64,000 nt of DNA from Bacteroidia bacterium (GTDB lineage: Bacteria; Bacteroidota; Bacteroidia; UKL13-3), in NCBI GenBank assembly GCA_021740845.1, contig JAIOYZ010000013.1, positions 47,328 to 111,327 of the forward strand. Direction: 5' to 3'. The notes beneath the pieces were generated by a model that was given only the letters and a program-made list of their open reading frames with translations, ran no database searches and was not told the origin of the DNA. How positions within the stretch are numbered: the first letter of the stretch is position 1; every line of letters starts with the position of its first letter. The translations under genes and the position numbers were made by a program. Shown in pieces: positions 25,888-35,900 of the stretch.

Positions 25888-28719
25888 ATGGGTTTGAAAA
25901 AAATAATAATCTTAAGTTTCCTTCAACTCTTTCTTTTCCAAGCAACTTGGGCCCAGAAAGAATTGGGTCCTGTAAACAAAGATTTATTCTCATGGACAGA
26001 AAATAAAGGCCAATGGAATCCTAACATTTTTTTTAGGTGCCAACAAAATGCATTGGATTTACATATTGGCAAAAACTACCTCTCCTATTATTTTTTCGAC
26101 CCCAACCAAGTTTCTAGATTAAACAGCCATGGACCAAACAAAACCAAGCCATTGCCCAGCGATTCGGTTTTAAATATTTATGCCCTCACCTTACAATATT
26201 TAAATTCTAAAGATTCGAAACCTTTACTGAAATCGCCTAAAACGGAATATGCAAATTTTTACCAAGGTAATAATCCAGCCAATTGGGTAAACCACGCTCG
26301 TATCTCTAATGAAGTAGGAATACAAAACCTTTATTCAGGAATTGATCTTTGGGTTCAAACCAAAAACAATAAATTAAAATACGAGTATTGGCTTGAACCT
26401 AAAGCAGATTTAAGCTCCATTCAAATAGAGGTTCAAGGTGCTTCAGAAGTATATGTGGAATATGGTAGCCTTTTTATAGTAACTCCACAAGGAATTTTGA
26501 GAGAAGACAAACCCTATTCTTACCAATATATTAATAACAAATTGGTAGAGGTAAGCATTGATTTTGAAGTAAAAAATAAGGTCGTAAGTTTTAAAGCAGG
26601 AGAAAACTATTCTCCAAATTTCCCTCTGGTTATAGATCCAGAAATGGTGTTCTTAACATACTCTGGTTCTACGGTAGATAATTTTGGATGTACCGCAACT
26701 CCCGGAGAAAATGGCACCTTATATGCTGGTGGAGTTTCTACTGGCCCTTACGAAATAATGCCTAATGGCACTTATCCTGTTTCTTCAAATGCCTTTCAAT
26801 TAACCTATGGTGGTGGTGGTTTGGCAGAAGGTGAAGCCTTAGCAGGATTTCCATGCGATATAACTCTTAGTAAATATAGTAGCGATGGTACAACACTATT
26901 ATACGCCACCTATTTGGGGGGTGAAAATAATGAAATACCTCATAGTCTTTTTGTAGATGATAGTGCTAACCTTGTTGTAATGGGGAATACCTATTCCCAT
27001 AATTTTCCAGTAACAGCTAATGCATACGACACTTCTCAAAATGGTAGGCACGATTTTATTATAACTAAATTCCATTCTGATGGCTCCATGTATGCCTCTA
27101 CTTATTTAGGAGGTTCAGGCAATGATGCCATTAATTTCACCTTTGGCACTACCAACTATTTTTTTGCAGATAGTTATAGAGGAGATGTAATTACAGATAG
27201 TTTAGGAAATATTTTGATAGCAGGTGTTACACAATCCTTCAATTTTCCAACAACCGCTGGAGCCATAAAAGACACTTTATCGGGTTTTCAAGATGGAGCT
27301 ATTTTTAAATTATCTCCCGACTTGAGTAAACTGTTATGGAGCACCTATCTGGGAGGTAGAGGAATAGATGCATTCTATAGTGTAGACATTGGAAAGAACC
27401 AAGAAATCTATCTTTCTGGCGGCACCAATAGCGACGACTTCCCAAAAACCTTAAACCATTTTCAAGGCAATTATGCGGGCGGCCAAGCAGATGGAATAAT
27501 TGCCATCTTAGATTTTAACGGCCAAAATGTACTAGCCTCCACCTATTTTGGCACCGACAATTACGATCAAATTTGGAGTTTAGATATTGACAACGAAGAC
27601 AATATTTATGTTGTAGGACATAGCTTGGGAACTGTTCCTGTTTCTCCTGGTGTATATAGCAACCCTAATTCCCACCAATTTTTGGCTTGTTTTCAACCCG
27701 ATTTAAAAACCAAAAATTGGTCAACAGTTTTTGGTTCAGGAAAAGTACATATTGATGTTACCGTCAATGCCTTTTTAGTGGACGATTGCAAACGAATTTA
27801 TATTAGCACTTGGGGTGGAGGAACTGCAAATAATGAGGCCAATCCTGATACCAAATTTAGCAGTACCCTTAAACTTCCAATTACCTCTGATGCCTTTCAA
27901 AGGTCTACTGATGGTAGCGATTTTTATTTAATGCTTTTAAACAAAAATGCCTCCTCCTTATTGTATGCAACTTTTATTGGTGGTGATGCAGAAAATAGCG
28001 ATGGAGATCATGTAGATGGCGGTACTAGCAGATTTGATAAAAAAGGTGTAGTTTATCAAAGCATGTGCGCAAGCTGCCCACAAGGACAACCAACAACACC
28101 CATTAGCGATTTAAGAACAACAGCTAACTCCTATTCCCCCTTAAATAAAAGCCCACGCTGTAGCAATGCTGCACTAAAATTTGATTTCAGAATAAAAAAT
28201 GCCCTATTTGCATGGGAAGCTGATACATGCTCTTCAGTTTTTAGCTTTAAAAACCAATCAAAAAATGCAAGTAATTTCTTCTGGCAATTTCCTGATGGCT
28301 CAACAAGTACAGATGAAAATCCTAGTAAATTTCTACCAAGTCAATATTTTGGGCAGCCAATTTATTTTATAATAGAACCGGGCACCAATTGTGCAGATAC
28401 TGCTATAGGCACAGTTGCCTTACCAGATTCGGCTGATAAACTAAAAGTACCCAATGTTTTCACCCCAAATGGAGATGGCTTTAACGATGAATTTAGGATA
28501 GAAGGTGTTAGTGGTCAATGCGACGAAACAGAAATATTTATTTATAACCGTTGGGGGCAATTGTATTTTCAAGATAATGTACCCTATTTCCGCTGGAATG
28601 GTAAAGATTTAAATGGAATAGATGCTCCAGAAGGAGTTTACTATTATATGCTTTCAACCAAGGAAATTAATACTGGTCAATCTCAAGAAATGCATGGTAC
28701 CATTTCCTTAATAAGGTAA
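25888..28719 (+). CDS. SBBP-repeat protein with DUF7948-like N-terminus, PKD and T9SS type B CTD
   Basis: 943 residues. Signal peptide KKIIILSFLQLFLFQATWAQ. Residues ~30-250 match the N-terminal domain seen before SBBP repeats in Bacteroidota (FSWTENKGQWNPNIFFRCQ, NWVNHARISNEVGIQNLYSGIDLW). Residues ~255-700 contain SBBP repeats of the form YATYLGG followed by N-x-(I/V)-x-G-x-T-x-S-x-(D/N)-F-P. A PKD-like module follows (NFFWQFPDGSTS), and the last ~88 residues (from 855, VPNVFTPNGDGFNDEF to HGTISLIR) are a type B CTD. Predicted T9SS cargo at the cell surface. It is divergent from the sigma/anti-sigma genes and might share their control. Confidence 0.9.
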   Translation: MGLKKIIILSFLQLFLFQATWAQKELGPVNKDLFSWTENKGQWNPNIFFRCQQNALDLHIGKNYLSYYFFDPNQVSRLNSHGPNKTKPLPSDSVLNIYALTLQYLNSKDSKPLLKSPKTEYANFYQGNNPANWVNHARISNEVGIQNLYSGIDLWVQTKNNKLKYEYWLEPKADLSSIQIEVQGASEVYVEYGSLFIVTPQGILREDKPYSYQYINNKLVEVSIDFEVKNKVVSFKAGENYSPNFPLVIDPEMVFLTYSGSTVDNFGCTATPGENGTLYAGGVSTGPYEIMPNGTYPVSSNAFQLTYGGGGLAEGEALAGFPCDITLSKYSSDGTTLLYATYLGGENNEIPHSLFVDDSANLVVMGNTYSHNFPVTANAYDTSQNGRHDFIITKFHSDGSMYASTYLGGSGNDAINFTFGTTNYFFADSYRGDVITDSLGNILIAGVTQSFNFPTTAGAIKDTLSGFQDGAIFKLSPDLSKLLWSTYLGGRGIDAFYSVDIGKNQEIYLSGGTNSDDFPKTLNHFQGNYAGGQADGIIAILDFNGQNVLASTYFGTDNYDQIWSLDIDNEDNIYVVGHSLGTVPVSPGVYSNPNSHQFLACFQPDLKTKNWSTVFGSGKVHIDVTVNAFLVDDCKRIYISTWGGGTANNEANPDTKFSSTLKLPITSDAFQRSTDGSDFYLMLLNKNASSLLYATFIGGDAENSDGDHVDGGTSRFDKKGVVYQSMCASCPQGQPTTPISDLRTTANSYSPLNKSPRCSNAALKFDFRIKNALFAWEADTCSSVFSFKNQSKNASNFFWQFPDGSTSTDENPSKFLPSQYFGQPIYFIIEPGTNCADTAIGTVALPDSADKLKVPNVFTPNGDGFNDEFRIEGVSGQCDETEIFIYNRWGQLYFQDNVPYFRWNGKDLNGIDAPEGVYYYMLSTKEINTGQSQEMHGTISLIR

Positions 28720-29150
28720 TTCTTAATTCATACATTCAAAAGCCCTTTATCTTATTTAGGGTTCGGTTTGAACCAAAAAAAGCTTTTGCATTTTTCTCAT
28801 TTGAAATAAATTCTTTAGCGTTGAAAAAGTTTCAAAATCATAAGTTAAAATAAATTGAAACACATTTTATAAAACAAAAATTAAGCATTATGAGTATAGC
28901 TAGTTTTATGAATGGATATCTAAATTATTAGTTACCTAACCTAAATAATAATAAAAGGATACTTGGATTAGACCAATAAAATTGATCAATACACTATTAT
29001 TTAAAATTTATTAAGTAAGAAATTTCCTAAAACCATTTAATAAAGGCCTTTTGACTTCTCAACGCTATATCAAAATAACCAATTTCAATTATCAGAATAA
29101 TGGTTAATCTATTAGTAACTAGCAGTTCTAATTTGAATTACCAATAGGCA
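28720..29150. other. 431-base non-coding gap
   Basis: AT-rich with no ORF of note. It holds one exact copy of the iterated 13-mer near its left end and, beyond 29150, the gldJ terminator. A short CCCT/AGGG stem at 28743-28760 may act as a weak terminator for the SBBP gene. Confidence 0.5.
28762..28774 (-). repeat. iterated 13-mer, intergenic copy after the SBBP gene
   Basis: Reads TTCGGTTTGAACC on the plus strand, 43 bases past the stop and followed by a run of seven A. Confidence 0.8.
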
Positions 29151-29187
29151 AAAAAAGAGGCCTTCGTTTTGCGAAGGCCTCTTTTTT
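29151..29187 (-). terminator. strong rho-independent terminator of gldJ
   Basis: A 16-bp perfect stem (AAAAAAGAGGCCTTCG and its complement) with a 5-base loop; both strands end in T runs, but only gldJ (minus) runs into it closely. Confidence 0.9.
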
Positions 29188-29206
29188 TAGTTTTATTTTG
29201 AAAGGC

Positions 29207-30655
29207 TTATTTACCTTTTTTTGTCATTTCACCTACTCTATCCATTACACAACGGAAACCAATAGTAGCAGTTGCTTGATCTTGGTCCATATATCTTCTA
29301 GTACCAGGGCTCATCCAATAGGCTCTATCTGCCCAGCTACCACCTTTGTAAACACGCGCTGCATTGTCAATTAAAGAAGATGCACCGTACTCGTATTTTT
29401 GTTCGATATCTGTGTATTGCAATTCATCTTTGAAACCAATATTGTCTGCACGTTTGTAATTTCTACGTTTAGCGTTGTCTTCTTCAGTAACATCCACATA
29501 AATCAAACGACCTAAGCTATCTTTTTCAGAAATAAATCCGTCTGCATCTGTTTTGTACTTCTTGTAGTTATTACCACGATATGGGTTGAAACCAGTCATA
29601 TCTTCTAAAGACAAAGGACGATATACATCATTAGTCCACTCACTTACATTACCAGCCATGTGGTACAAACCGAAATCATTAGGTAAGAATTTACCATCTT
29701 TAACTAAGGTAGTATAAAGAGCTCCATCATTTAAGTTACCTGCAACACCCGCTCCATCACCTCTACCACGAGTATAGTTAGCATACATTTTACCACGAGT
29801 TTTTTCTGTATCAGCTCTACGCATGGTTAAACCATTCCAAGGATAGATGCGTTTTACATCAATGTTTTCATTGTATCCAGCCGATTTGTAAGCACCTGCG
29901 GCATACTCCCACTCAGATTCTGTTGGTAAGCGGTAGCTTGGTAATAATATACCATCTTCCATACGAACTTGACGAGTTTTTCCACCTGGAGCATAGTCAC
30001 GAAGTTCTTTCTTAACACTAGGAGTATATAAACCTAATAAATAAGCTTCTGTATTAAAGTTTTGATCGCCAGTTTGTTTTTGGATATCCAAATTAACAAA
30101 ACCTTCACGTACCATTATCATTTCGTTTACGCGGTCTGTACGCCATTTGCAATACTCAGATGCTTGTACCCAACTAACACCAACCACAGGATAATCTCTG
30201 TAAGCAGGATGACGCAAGTAATACAAAACGTATGGCTCATTGTACGATAATTTATCGCGCCAAACCAAAGTATCAGGCAATGCTTTTGTATAAATAATTG
30301 GATCATCAGCGTATTGACGCATCAACCAATGTAAATATTCTAGGTAATGGAAATTGGTTACTTCAGTTTCATCCATATAGAAACTGCTCACAGAAATCCT
30401 ACGCTTAAAGTTATTATGATCGTAGGTTAAATCAGTTTCTGCCCCACCCATTGTAAAGGTACCACCTTCAACAAAAATTAAACCTGGACCAGTTTCCTGT
30501 TCTTTAAACTTATGTTTCTCGAAACCTCCCCATTTGGCGTCGTTGTACTTCCAGCCTGTAGTGCTTGACTTACCGGCCTTGTTACAAGATGAAGTATACA
30601 TTACACTTGCACCTATCAGGGAGAAAAGGAAAAATTTTGATAGCATTTTCATCAC
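29207..30655 (-). CDS. gldJ: gliding motility/T9SS lipoprotein GldJ
   Basis: 482 residues. Lipoprotein signal with lipobox TSSC (Cys24), then STTGWKYNDAKWGGFE, the GldJ-type leader, and a formylglycine-generating-enzyme-like fold: PGLIFVEGGTFTMGG, FYMDETEVTNFHYLEYLHWL, PDTLVWRDKLSYNEPY, HPAYRDYPVVGVSWVQASEY, LPTESEWEYAAGAY, FGLYHMAGNVSEW and GGSWADRAYWMSPGTRRY. These segments distinguish GldJ from the paralog GldK. In Flavobacterium johnsoniae GldJ is an outer-membrane lipoprotein needed for gliding and T9SS stability, and its gene lies beside porU-porV, as here. The catalytic cysteines of true FGE are not evident, so a structural role is likely. Confidence 0.93.
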   Translation of the reverse strand: MMKMLSKFFLFSLIGASVMYTSSCNKAGKSSTTGWKYNDAKWGGFEKHKFKEQETGPGLIFVEGGTFTMGGAETDLTYDHNNFKRRISVSSFYMDETEVTNFHYLEYLHWLMRQYADDPIIYTKALPDTLVWRDKLSYNEPYVLYYLRHPAYRDYPVVGVSWVQASEYCKWRTDRVNEMIMVREGFVNLDIQKQTGDQNFNTEAYLLGLYTPSVKKELRDYAPGGKTRQVRMEDGILLPSYRLPTESEWEYAAGAYKSAGYNENIDVKRIYPWNGLTMRRADTEKTRGKMYANYTRGRGDGAGVAGNLNDGALYTTLVKDGKFLPNDFGLYHMAGNVSEWTNDVYRPLSLEDMTGFNPYRGNNYKKYKTDADGFISEKDSLGRLIYVDVTEEDNAKRRNYKRADNIGFKDELQYTDIEQKYEYGASSLIDNAARVYKGGSWADRAYWMSPGTRRYMDQDQATATIGFRCVMDRVGEMTKKGK

Positions 30656-30675
30656 TTATCTTAATTTGGAATTTT

Positions 30676-30683
30676 CAAACATA
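30676..30683 (-). promoter_or_regulatory. candidate -7 box of gldJ (TATGTTTG)
   Basis: Matches the Bacteroidota TAnnTTTG consensus on the minus strand, 21 bases before the gldJ start. No clear -33 TTG was found at the expected distance. Confidence 0.45.
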
Positions 30684-30738
30684 ACGAATATTTCATAAAA
30701 AAATTCATTTGTCCACATTTTTTTAATTTTGACTCTTT

Positions 30739-31737
30739 TTATAACTCTGGACAAACCAATTTCTTATTGTATCTAACACCTTGTTTTGCTTTTGGCTTCA
30801 GCTCAAACGACAGGGATATTTCGTGGGAACCAACAGTAGCTGTTTTTGCCTTGGAAATAATTGCATCGTAGCTATAACCAATCTTTACTGAAGGAAAACG
30901 CATTCCTATTAGAAAAATTGCAGCATCCGCATTATTAGAGGTTTGCCTAAACCAAGTACCAATGGTTAACGACTTTTGTTTAACATAGAAACCTAGGTTC
31001 ATTTGATAGAATTCTTTTTGCTGCATAAACAAAATATTTGGCGAAAGTATTACTCTATTTTCCTCGTATCTGGTTTTGTTTAAATACAAATTTACACCAC
31101 CATGAACAGTATATCTCCTAGGGAGTTTTAATGCTTGATCGTCTTTATCTCGGTAGTAGAAACTCATATTAGGTTCCATTATATTGTGAATGGCGCCCCC
31201 AAAAAACATTCTACTATTATACAAAAGAAAACCAGTTGAAAAATTAGGAACTGTAATCTGTTCTAAACCTTTTGCCTCAGCTGTAGGTAAAACTGACCCC
31301 CTAGCTGGGTCTATCATATCTTCAAAAACAAATTTACTAAAATCGTAACGTCTTTGAATTATACCTCCTTGAATAGCTGCATTAAAAGCCCAATCTCTAT
31401 TAATCTCTAGATTATAAGAATATATACCGCTAATACTTGTTGTTGTTAAAAATCCATCACCCGCAATATCATACATACTAACCAAACCCAAACCGCTTTT
31501 AACCTTACCTAAATAGGCGTCAAATCCAACTACTGCAGTTTTGTAATTATTGTTTAATGCAGTGTATTGAGATCTTCCATTCATACTCAAACGATTTTTT
31601 CTGGAAGCACCAGCCATAGCAGGATTGGTATAAAGTGGGGAAGCATAATACTGGCTTAGCTGCGGATCCTGAGCAAAAGCTGTTACCATGCCAACACAAA
31701 ATAAAATAAAGGTGGTCGCAAACTTTTTCATCACCAA
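30739..31737 (-). CDS. PorP/SprF family outer-membrane protein, paralog 2
   Basis: 332 residues with signal peptide (FATTFILFCVGMVTAFA). It has the family opening QDPQLSQYYASPLYTNPAMAGA, and the closing KIGYSYDAIISKA and SHEISLSFEL strands. PorP/SprF proteins form 14-strand beta-barrels that work with type B-CTD cargo in the T9SS. It lies 84 bases upstream of gldJ and about 110 bases downstream of paralog 1, to which it is roughly 40% alike by eye. Confidence 0.92.
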   Translation of the reverse strand: MVMKKFATTFILFCVGMVTAFAQDPQLSQYYASPLYTNPAMAGASRKNRLSMNGRSQYTALNNNYKTAVVGFDAYLGKVKSGLGLVSMYDIAGDGFLTTTSISGIYSYNLEINRDWAFNAAIQGGIIQRRYDFSKFVFEDMIDPARGSVLPTAEAKGLEQITVPNFSTGFLLYNSRMFFGGAIHNIMEPNMSFYYRDKDDQALKLPRRYTVHGGVNLYLNKTRYEENRVILSPNILFMQQKEFYQMNLGFYVKQKSLTIGTWFRQTSNNADAAIFLIGMRFPSVKIGYSYDAIISKAKTATVGSHEISLSFELKPKAKQGVRYNKKLVCPEL

Positions 31738-31846
31738 ATGAAATTAATTATGCTTTAAAGGTAATTGTTTTGATTAAAAAAGCAATAGTCATTTTTTCTC
31801 TAATTCTCATTCTAATCAAAAACTACTAGGAAACTATTCAGAAGAA

Positions 31847-32842
31847 TTAAAAATCAGGACAAGTAACTTTTCTTGGTTTCGACCTAGGAACTCTTTTCTT
31901 TAGCTCAAATGCCAAAGATAATTCATGAGAATTAACTGCTCCAGTTTTGGCAGCACTTACTGTTCTATCATAGGAATACCCAACTTTAACTTTTTGTGTA
32001 CGTAACCCTATTAAAAGTATGAAAGCATCAGAATTTACAGAGTTTTGGCGGAAATAAGCACCAGCCATATAAGGTCCCTTGTTTGCATACATACCTAAAT
32101 TAACTTGATTAAACTGCCTTTGCATTTTAACTAAAACGTTCGGGTATAAATTTACTTGCCTTAACTCATTTCTATCTCTAATAATTGGCAAAACTAAGCC
32201 AGCGTGTGCAGTATATCTTCTTGGTATTGGACTTGCTGCTCCATTAAAAAATGTTTGATTAGGTTCAAATAAATTATGTGCTGCAAAACCACCATAAAAT
32301 GATTTTGAATATCCAATAAATCCTGCTGCAAAATTTGGCATCAGAATAGTTCCATTTCCATTTGGTTCACTAGTTGGATTGATAAAACCTTGAGTAGCTA
32401 CAATTTGATCGAACCACAATAGTTTTCCAAAATCAATAGTCTTTTGCATAAAACCAGCCTGAATACCAGCACGAATAGTAAACTTTCTGGTTACAGGTAT
32501 TTGGTATGCATATATTAAATTAAGAGAAGTGGTTCTTAATGTTCCTACTCCTTGTTCATCATAATTTGCTTGAACAGCAAACCCTCCGTTGATAGCATCA
32601 AAATGTTCATCATAACTAAATGAGCCGGTTCTAAATGCACCAGAAATACTTGGCCATTGATTACGAGCATTCATAACAATACGGCCATTATTTACACTTC
32701 CCGCAAATGCAGGATTTGTATAAACAGGATTGGCGTAAAATTGCGAGAACTGAGGGTCCTGCGCCCACGCTTTTGTCCCTAATAGGAACAGCATCCATAT
32801 GATAATATTTACTCTTTTAAAAGAGCAGCTTTCACAATTCAT
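31847..32842 (-). CDS. PorP/SprF family outer-membrane protein, paralog 1
   Basis: 331 residues. N-terminus VNIIIWMLFLLGTKAWA is a signal peptide, then QDPQFSQFYANPVYTNPAFAGS, the family signature. It ends KVGYSYDRTVSAAKTGAVNSHELSLAFEL and then PRSKPRKVTCPDF, with a cysteine near the end as in the paralog (CPEL). First gene of the gldJ unit, divergent from porU. As with other PorP/SprF proteins, a role in receiving or attaching type B-CTD proteins such as those encoded at 3.4, 18.1 and 25.9 kb is likely. Confidence 0.92.
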   Translation of the reverse strand: MNCESCSFKRVNIIIWMLFLLGTKAWAQDPQFSQFYANPVYTNPAFAGSVNNGRIVMNARNQWPSISGAFRTGSFSYDEHFDAINGGFAVQANYDEQGVGTLRTTSLNLIYAYQIPVTRKFTIRAGIQAGFMQKTIDFGKLLWFDQIVATQGFINPTSEPNGNGTILMPNFAAGFIGYSKSFYGGFAAHNLFEPNQTFFNGAASPIPRRYTAHAGLVLPIIRDRNELRQVNLYPNVLVKMQRQFNQVNLGMYANKGPYMAGAYFRQNSVNSDAFILLIGLRTQKVKVGYSYDRTVSAAKTGAVNSHELSLAFELKKRVPRSKPRKVTCPDF

Positions 32843-32910
32843 TTAGTTCAGTACAGGTTCTATTCAAATAGGTATAGGAATGCAATTATAGTAAAATGTT
32901 TCGAATTTAT

Positions 32911-32956
32911 GCACTTTAACAACACAATTTGTTTTTATTTGTTGTCGTTAAAGTGC
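32911..32956. promoter_or_regulatory. inverted repeat in the divergent porP/sprF - porU promoter region
   Basis: GCACTTTAAC (32911-32920) and GTTAAAGTGC (32947-32956) are perfect complements; the inner bases (AACACAA / TTGTTGTC) pair partly. It is centred between the two divergent start codons and could be a shared operator or an RNA hairpin. Confidence 0.55.
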
Positions 32957-32998
32957 CATGATAACGAACTTTCAATTATAAGTATTTTGTAACATACC

Positions 32999-35900
32999 AT
33001 GCAATTTTCAAAAAATATAAAGTTTTTTTTTAGTAAACGCATTAGCCTAATCTTAGTATTTAGCCTAATAATCATAGACTTAACCTATGCCCAATCCAAT
33101 AATTTTATTCGAAAAATAAATTGGGAAAATAAAAATTCATCTTGGAATTTTTCTGAGGCCACATTTATTGGTCTTGACACTAAAACGCCTATTTACCAAG
33201 ATGTTATTGAGGTTTCAAGCTCTGAAATTTCCGAAATAAGTATTAAAATTATCGAAGAAAGCGATATTAATCCTGCAGGATTAAATGCAAACATTATTTT
33301 AAACTACTACAAACCAGACTATTCCATTGCTTTTGAAAGGGGAAAATCAAAACTTTTACTTTCCTTTATTCCAATTCGTAAAATAGGAACCTCCTATAAA
33401 AAATTGGAGAAATTTGAAATTATTATTCAATATAAAAATAATAATCCAACCTATTCTGCCAAAAAAAAACCAATTTATGCTAGTAATTCTGTTTTAGCTT
33501 CTGGCGAATGGATAAAAATTGGAACCATGCAAAATGGAGTTCATAGAATTGATTATGCAACTTTGAGAAATTTAGGTATCAATCCAGACCAAATTGACCC
33601 AAGAAATATTCAACTATTTGGGCATGGAGCAGGAATGTTGCCACAAGACAATTCAGTTGAAAGAATTGATGATTTGAAAGAAATCAGCATTTTGGTTCAA
33701 GGCGAAACCGATGGAAAATTTAACCCTGGCGATTTTATTGCCTTTTATGGTGAGTCTCAATCTAACCAATGGACTTATGATAATTCTACCCAAAAGTATT
33801 CATTTGCTTCCAATTTGTATTGCGATACAACATATTACTTTCTACATGTAGGAAATACAAATGGAAAAAGAATTTCTAAAATTACTTCCTCTGGTGCAGA
33901 AAGTGCAACCATAAATACCTACACCTATTTATATTTTTATAACAATGAAAAACTCAATTTAATTAAATCTGGGAAAGTTTGGGTTGGAGAAGAATTTGAC
34001 AGAATCACCCAACAAAGTTTTAATGTGAGTATTCCCTATTTAATTACATCTGAACCAATTCAATTTAGGTCTTCAGTTACCTCAAGGTCTTTTGTTAATA
34101 GCCAGTTTCAAATTAATGCCAATGGCGATCCTATTCTTACTCAATCTATGGGAATTGTAAATCCTGGCTATGAACAACCTTATACTTCTGGATTAAATAT
34201 TAGCAATACAAATTTCATTAGCAACACATCCAATTTTACACTTTCATACCAATATAATAAACCAAGTAGTGGCAGTATAGGTTGGCTCGATTTTTTTGAA
34301 ATTCAAGCAAAAGCCGAATTACGCATGCTAAATGGAAATTTTACTTTTAAAGATGCCAGCAATATCGGAGCTGGAAAGATTAGCAAATTTGAAATTGGTT
34401 CAAACCGAACCTTAACTGTATTGGATGTTAGCTCCCCTACAGAACCAATTCTTATTGAAGGAACCTTTGCCAATTCTATTTACTCTTTTAATTACCCAAC
34501 AGATAGTCTCAAAACTTTTTGTGCCTATGATGGAACTAATTATTTACAACCAATTAATGCGGGCAAAATTGCCAACCAAAACCTGCATGCACTTTCTAAT
34601 CCAGATGGTTTTATTATAAGCCATCCAAATTTCTTGGCGGAGGCAAATAGATTGGCAGAATTCCATAGAAAGAAAGATAATTTAACCATACATGTTATAA
34701 ATATTCAAGATATTTATAACGAATTTTCTGCTGGAAGCCCCGACTTATGTGCTGTAAGAGATTTCCTTCGCATGTTTTATAAACGTGCTAGCACACCAGA
34801 AGAAATGCCCAAATATGCCTTGCTTTTTGGAAGAGCCTCCTACGATTATAAATACCGTCAAAGTCCAAATTCTAATTTCATCCCAACCTTTGAAAGTTGG
34901 GAATCGTTTAGCCCAACTTCAAGTTATTGCAGCGACGATTTTCTAGGTTTTCTTGATGACAATGAGGGGAAATGGGATATTGGTTCAAACAAAAATGAAT
35001 TGATGGATATTGGCCTAGGAAGATTACCTGTTTCTAATGAAACGGAAGCAGCTCAAGTTGTAGATAAAATAATATCATATACAGAGGAAAATGCCTTTGG
35101 GCCTTGGCAAAATAAATTGGTTTTTGTGGCAGATGATGAAGACAATAACACTCACCAAAACCAATCTGATAATTTGGCCAATAACCTATTGACGACTTAT
35201 CCTGTTTATAATATTGAAAAGATTTTCTTAGATGCTTATAAAAAGGAAAGCACTTCTGGTGGAGCCCGCTTCCCTGATGCACAAAAGGCAATAAATAATT
35301 CTATTCAAAACGGTTGTTTGATTTTTAATTATACTGGTCATGGTGGCGAGGTTGGATTAACTGCCGAACGTGTTTTAGGAATTGATGATATTAATAACTG
35401 GACCAACGGTTTAGCTGCAAACGGAATTAAACTTCCTTTGTTTTTAACTGCTACTTGTGAGTTTAGTAGGTTCGACGACCCTACTAGAGTTTCGGCAGGA
35501 GAATTATGTTTACTCAGTCCAAACGGCGGTGCAATTGGATTATTTACCACTGTTCGCTTGGTTTACTCAGGTCAAAATGAAGTATTAAATAGAAAATTCT
35601 ATGAAAATGTAGGCTTTGATTCTATATCACAATTAAATCCGCCAAGGATGGGAGATATTGTTAAAAATACCAAAAACGCCTACAATTTACCTGATGCAAA
35701 CACTAGAAATTTTACTCTTTTGGGGGATCCATTTTTAATGCTATCCTATTCTAATAATGAAATAGTAACCACCAAAATTAATGGAAAAGACATAGCTCAG
35801 TTTAATGATACTTTAAAGGCACTAACTAAATTTGAAATTAAGGGTATGGTTACGGATAAACAAGGTAATAAAATGACAGGCTACTCCGGAATTATTTACC

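Noticed and set aside
29662..29674. GGTACAAACCGAA in gldJ as a further copy of the iterated motif
   Set aside because: It has a mismatch within the core and is explained by the conserved GldJ sequence LYHMAG, so it is not counted.
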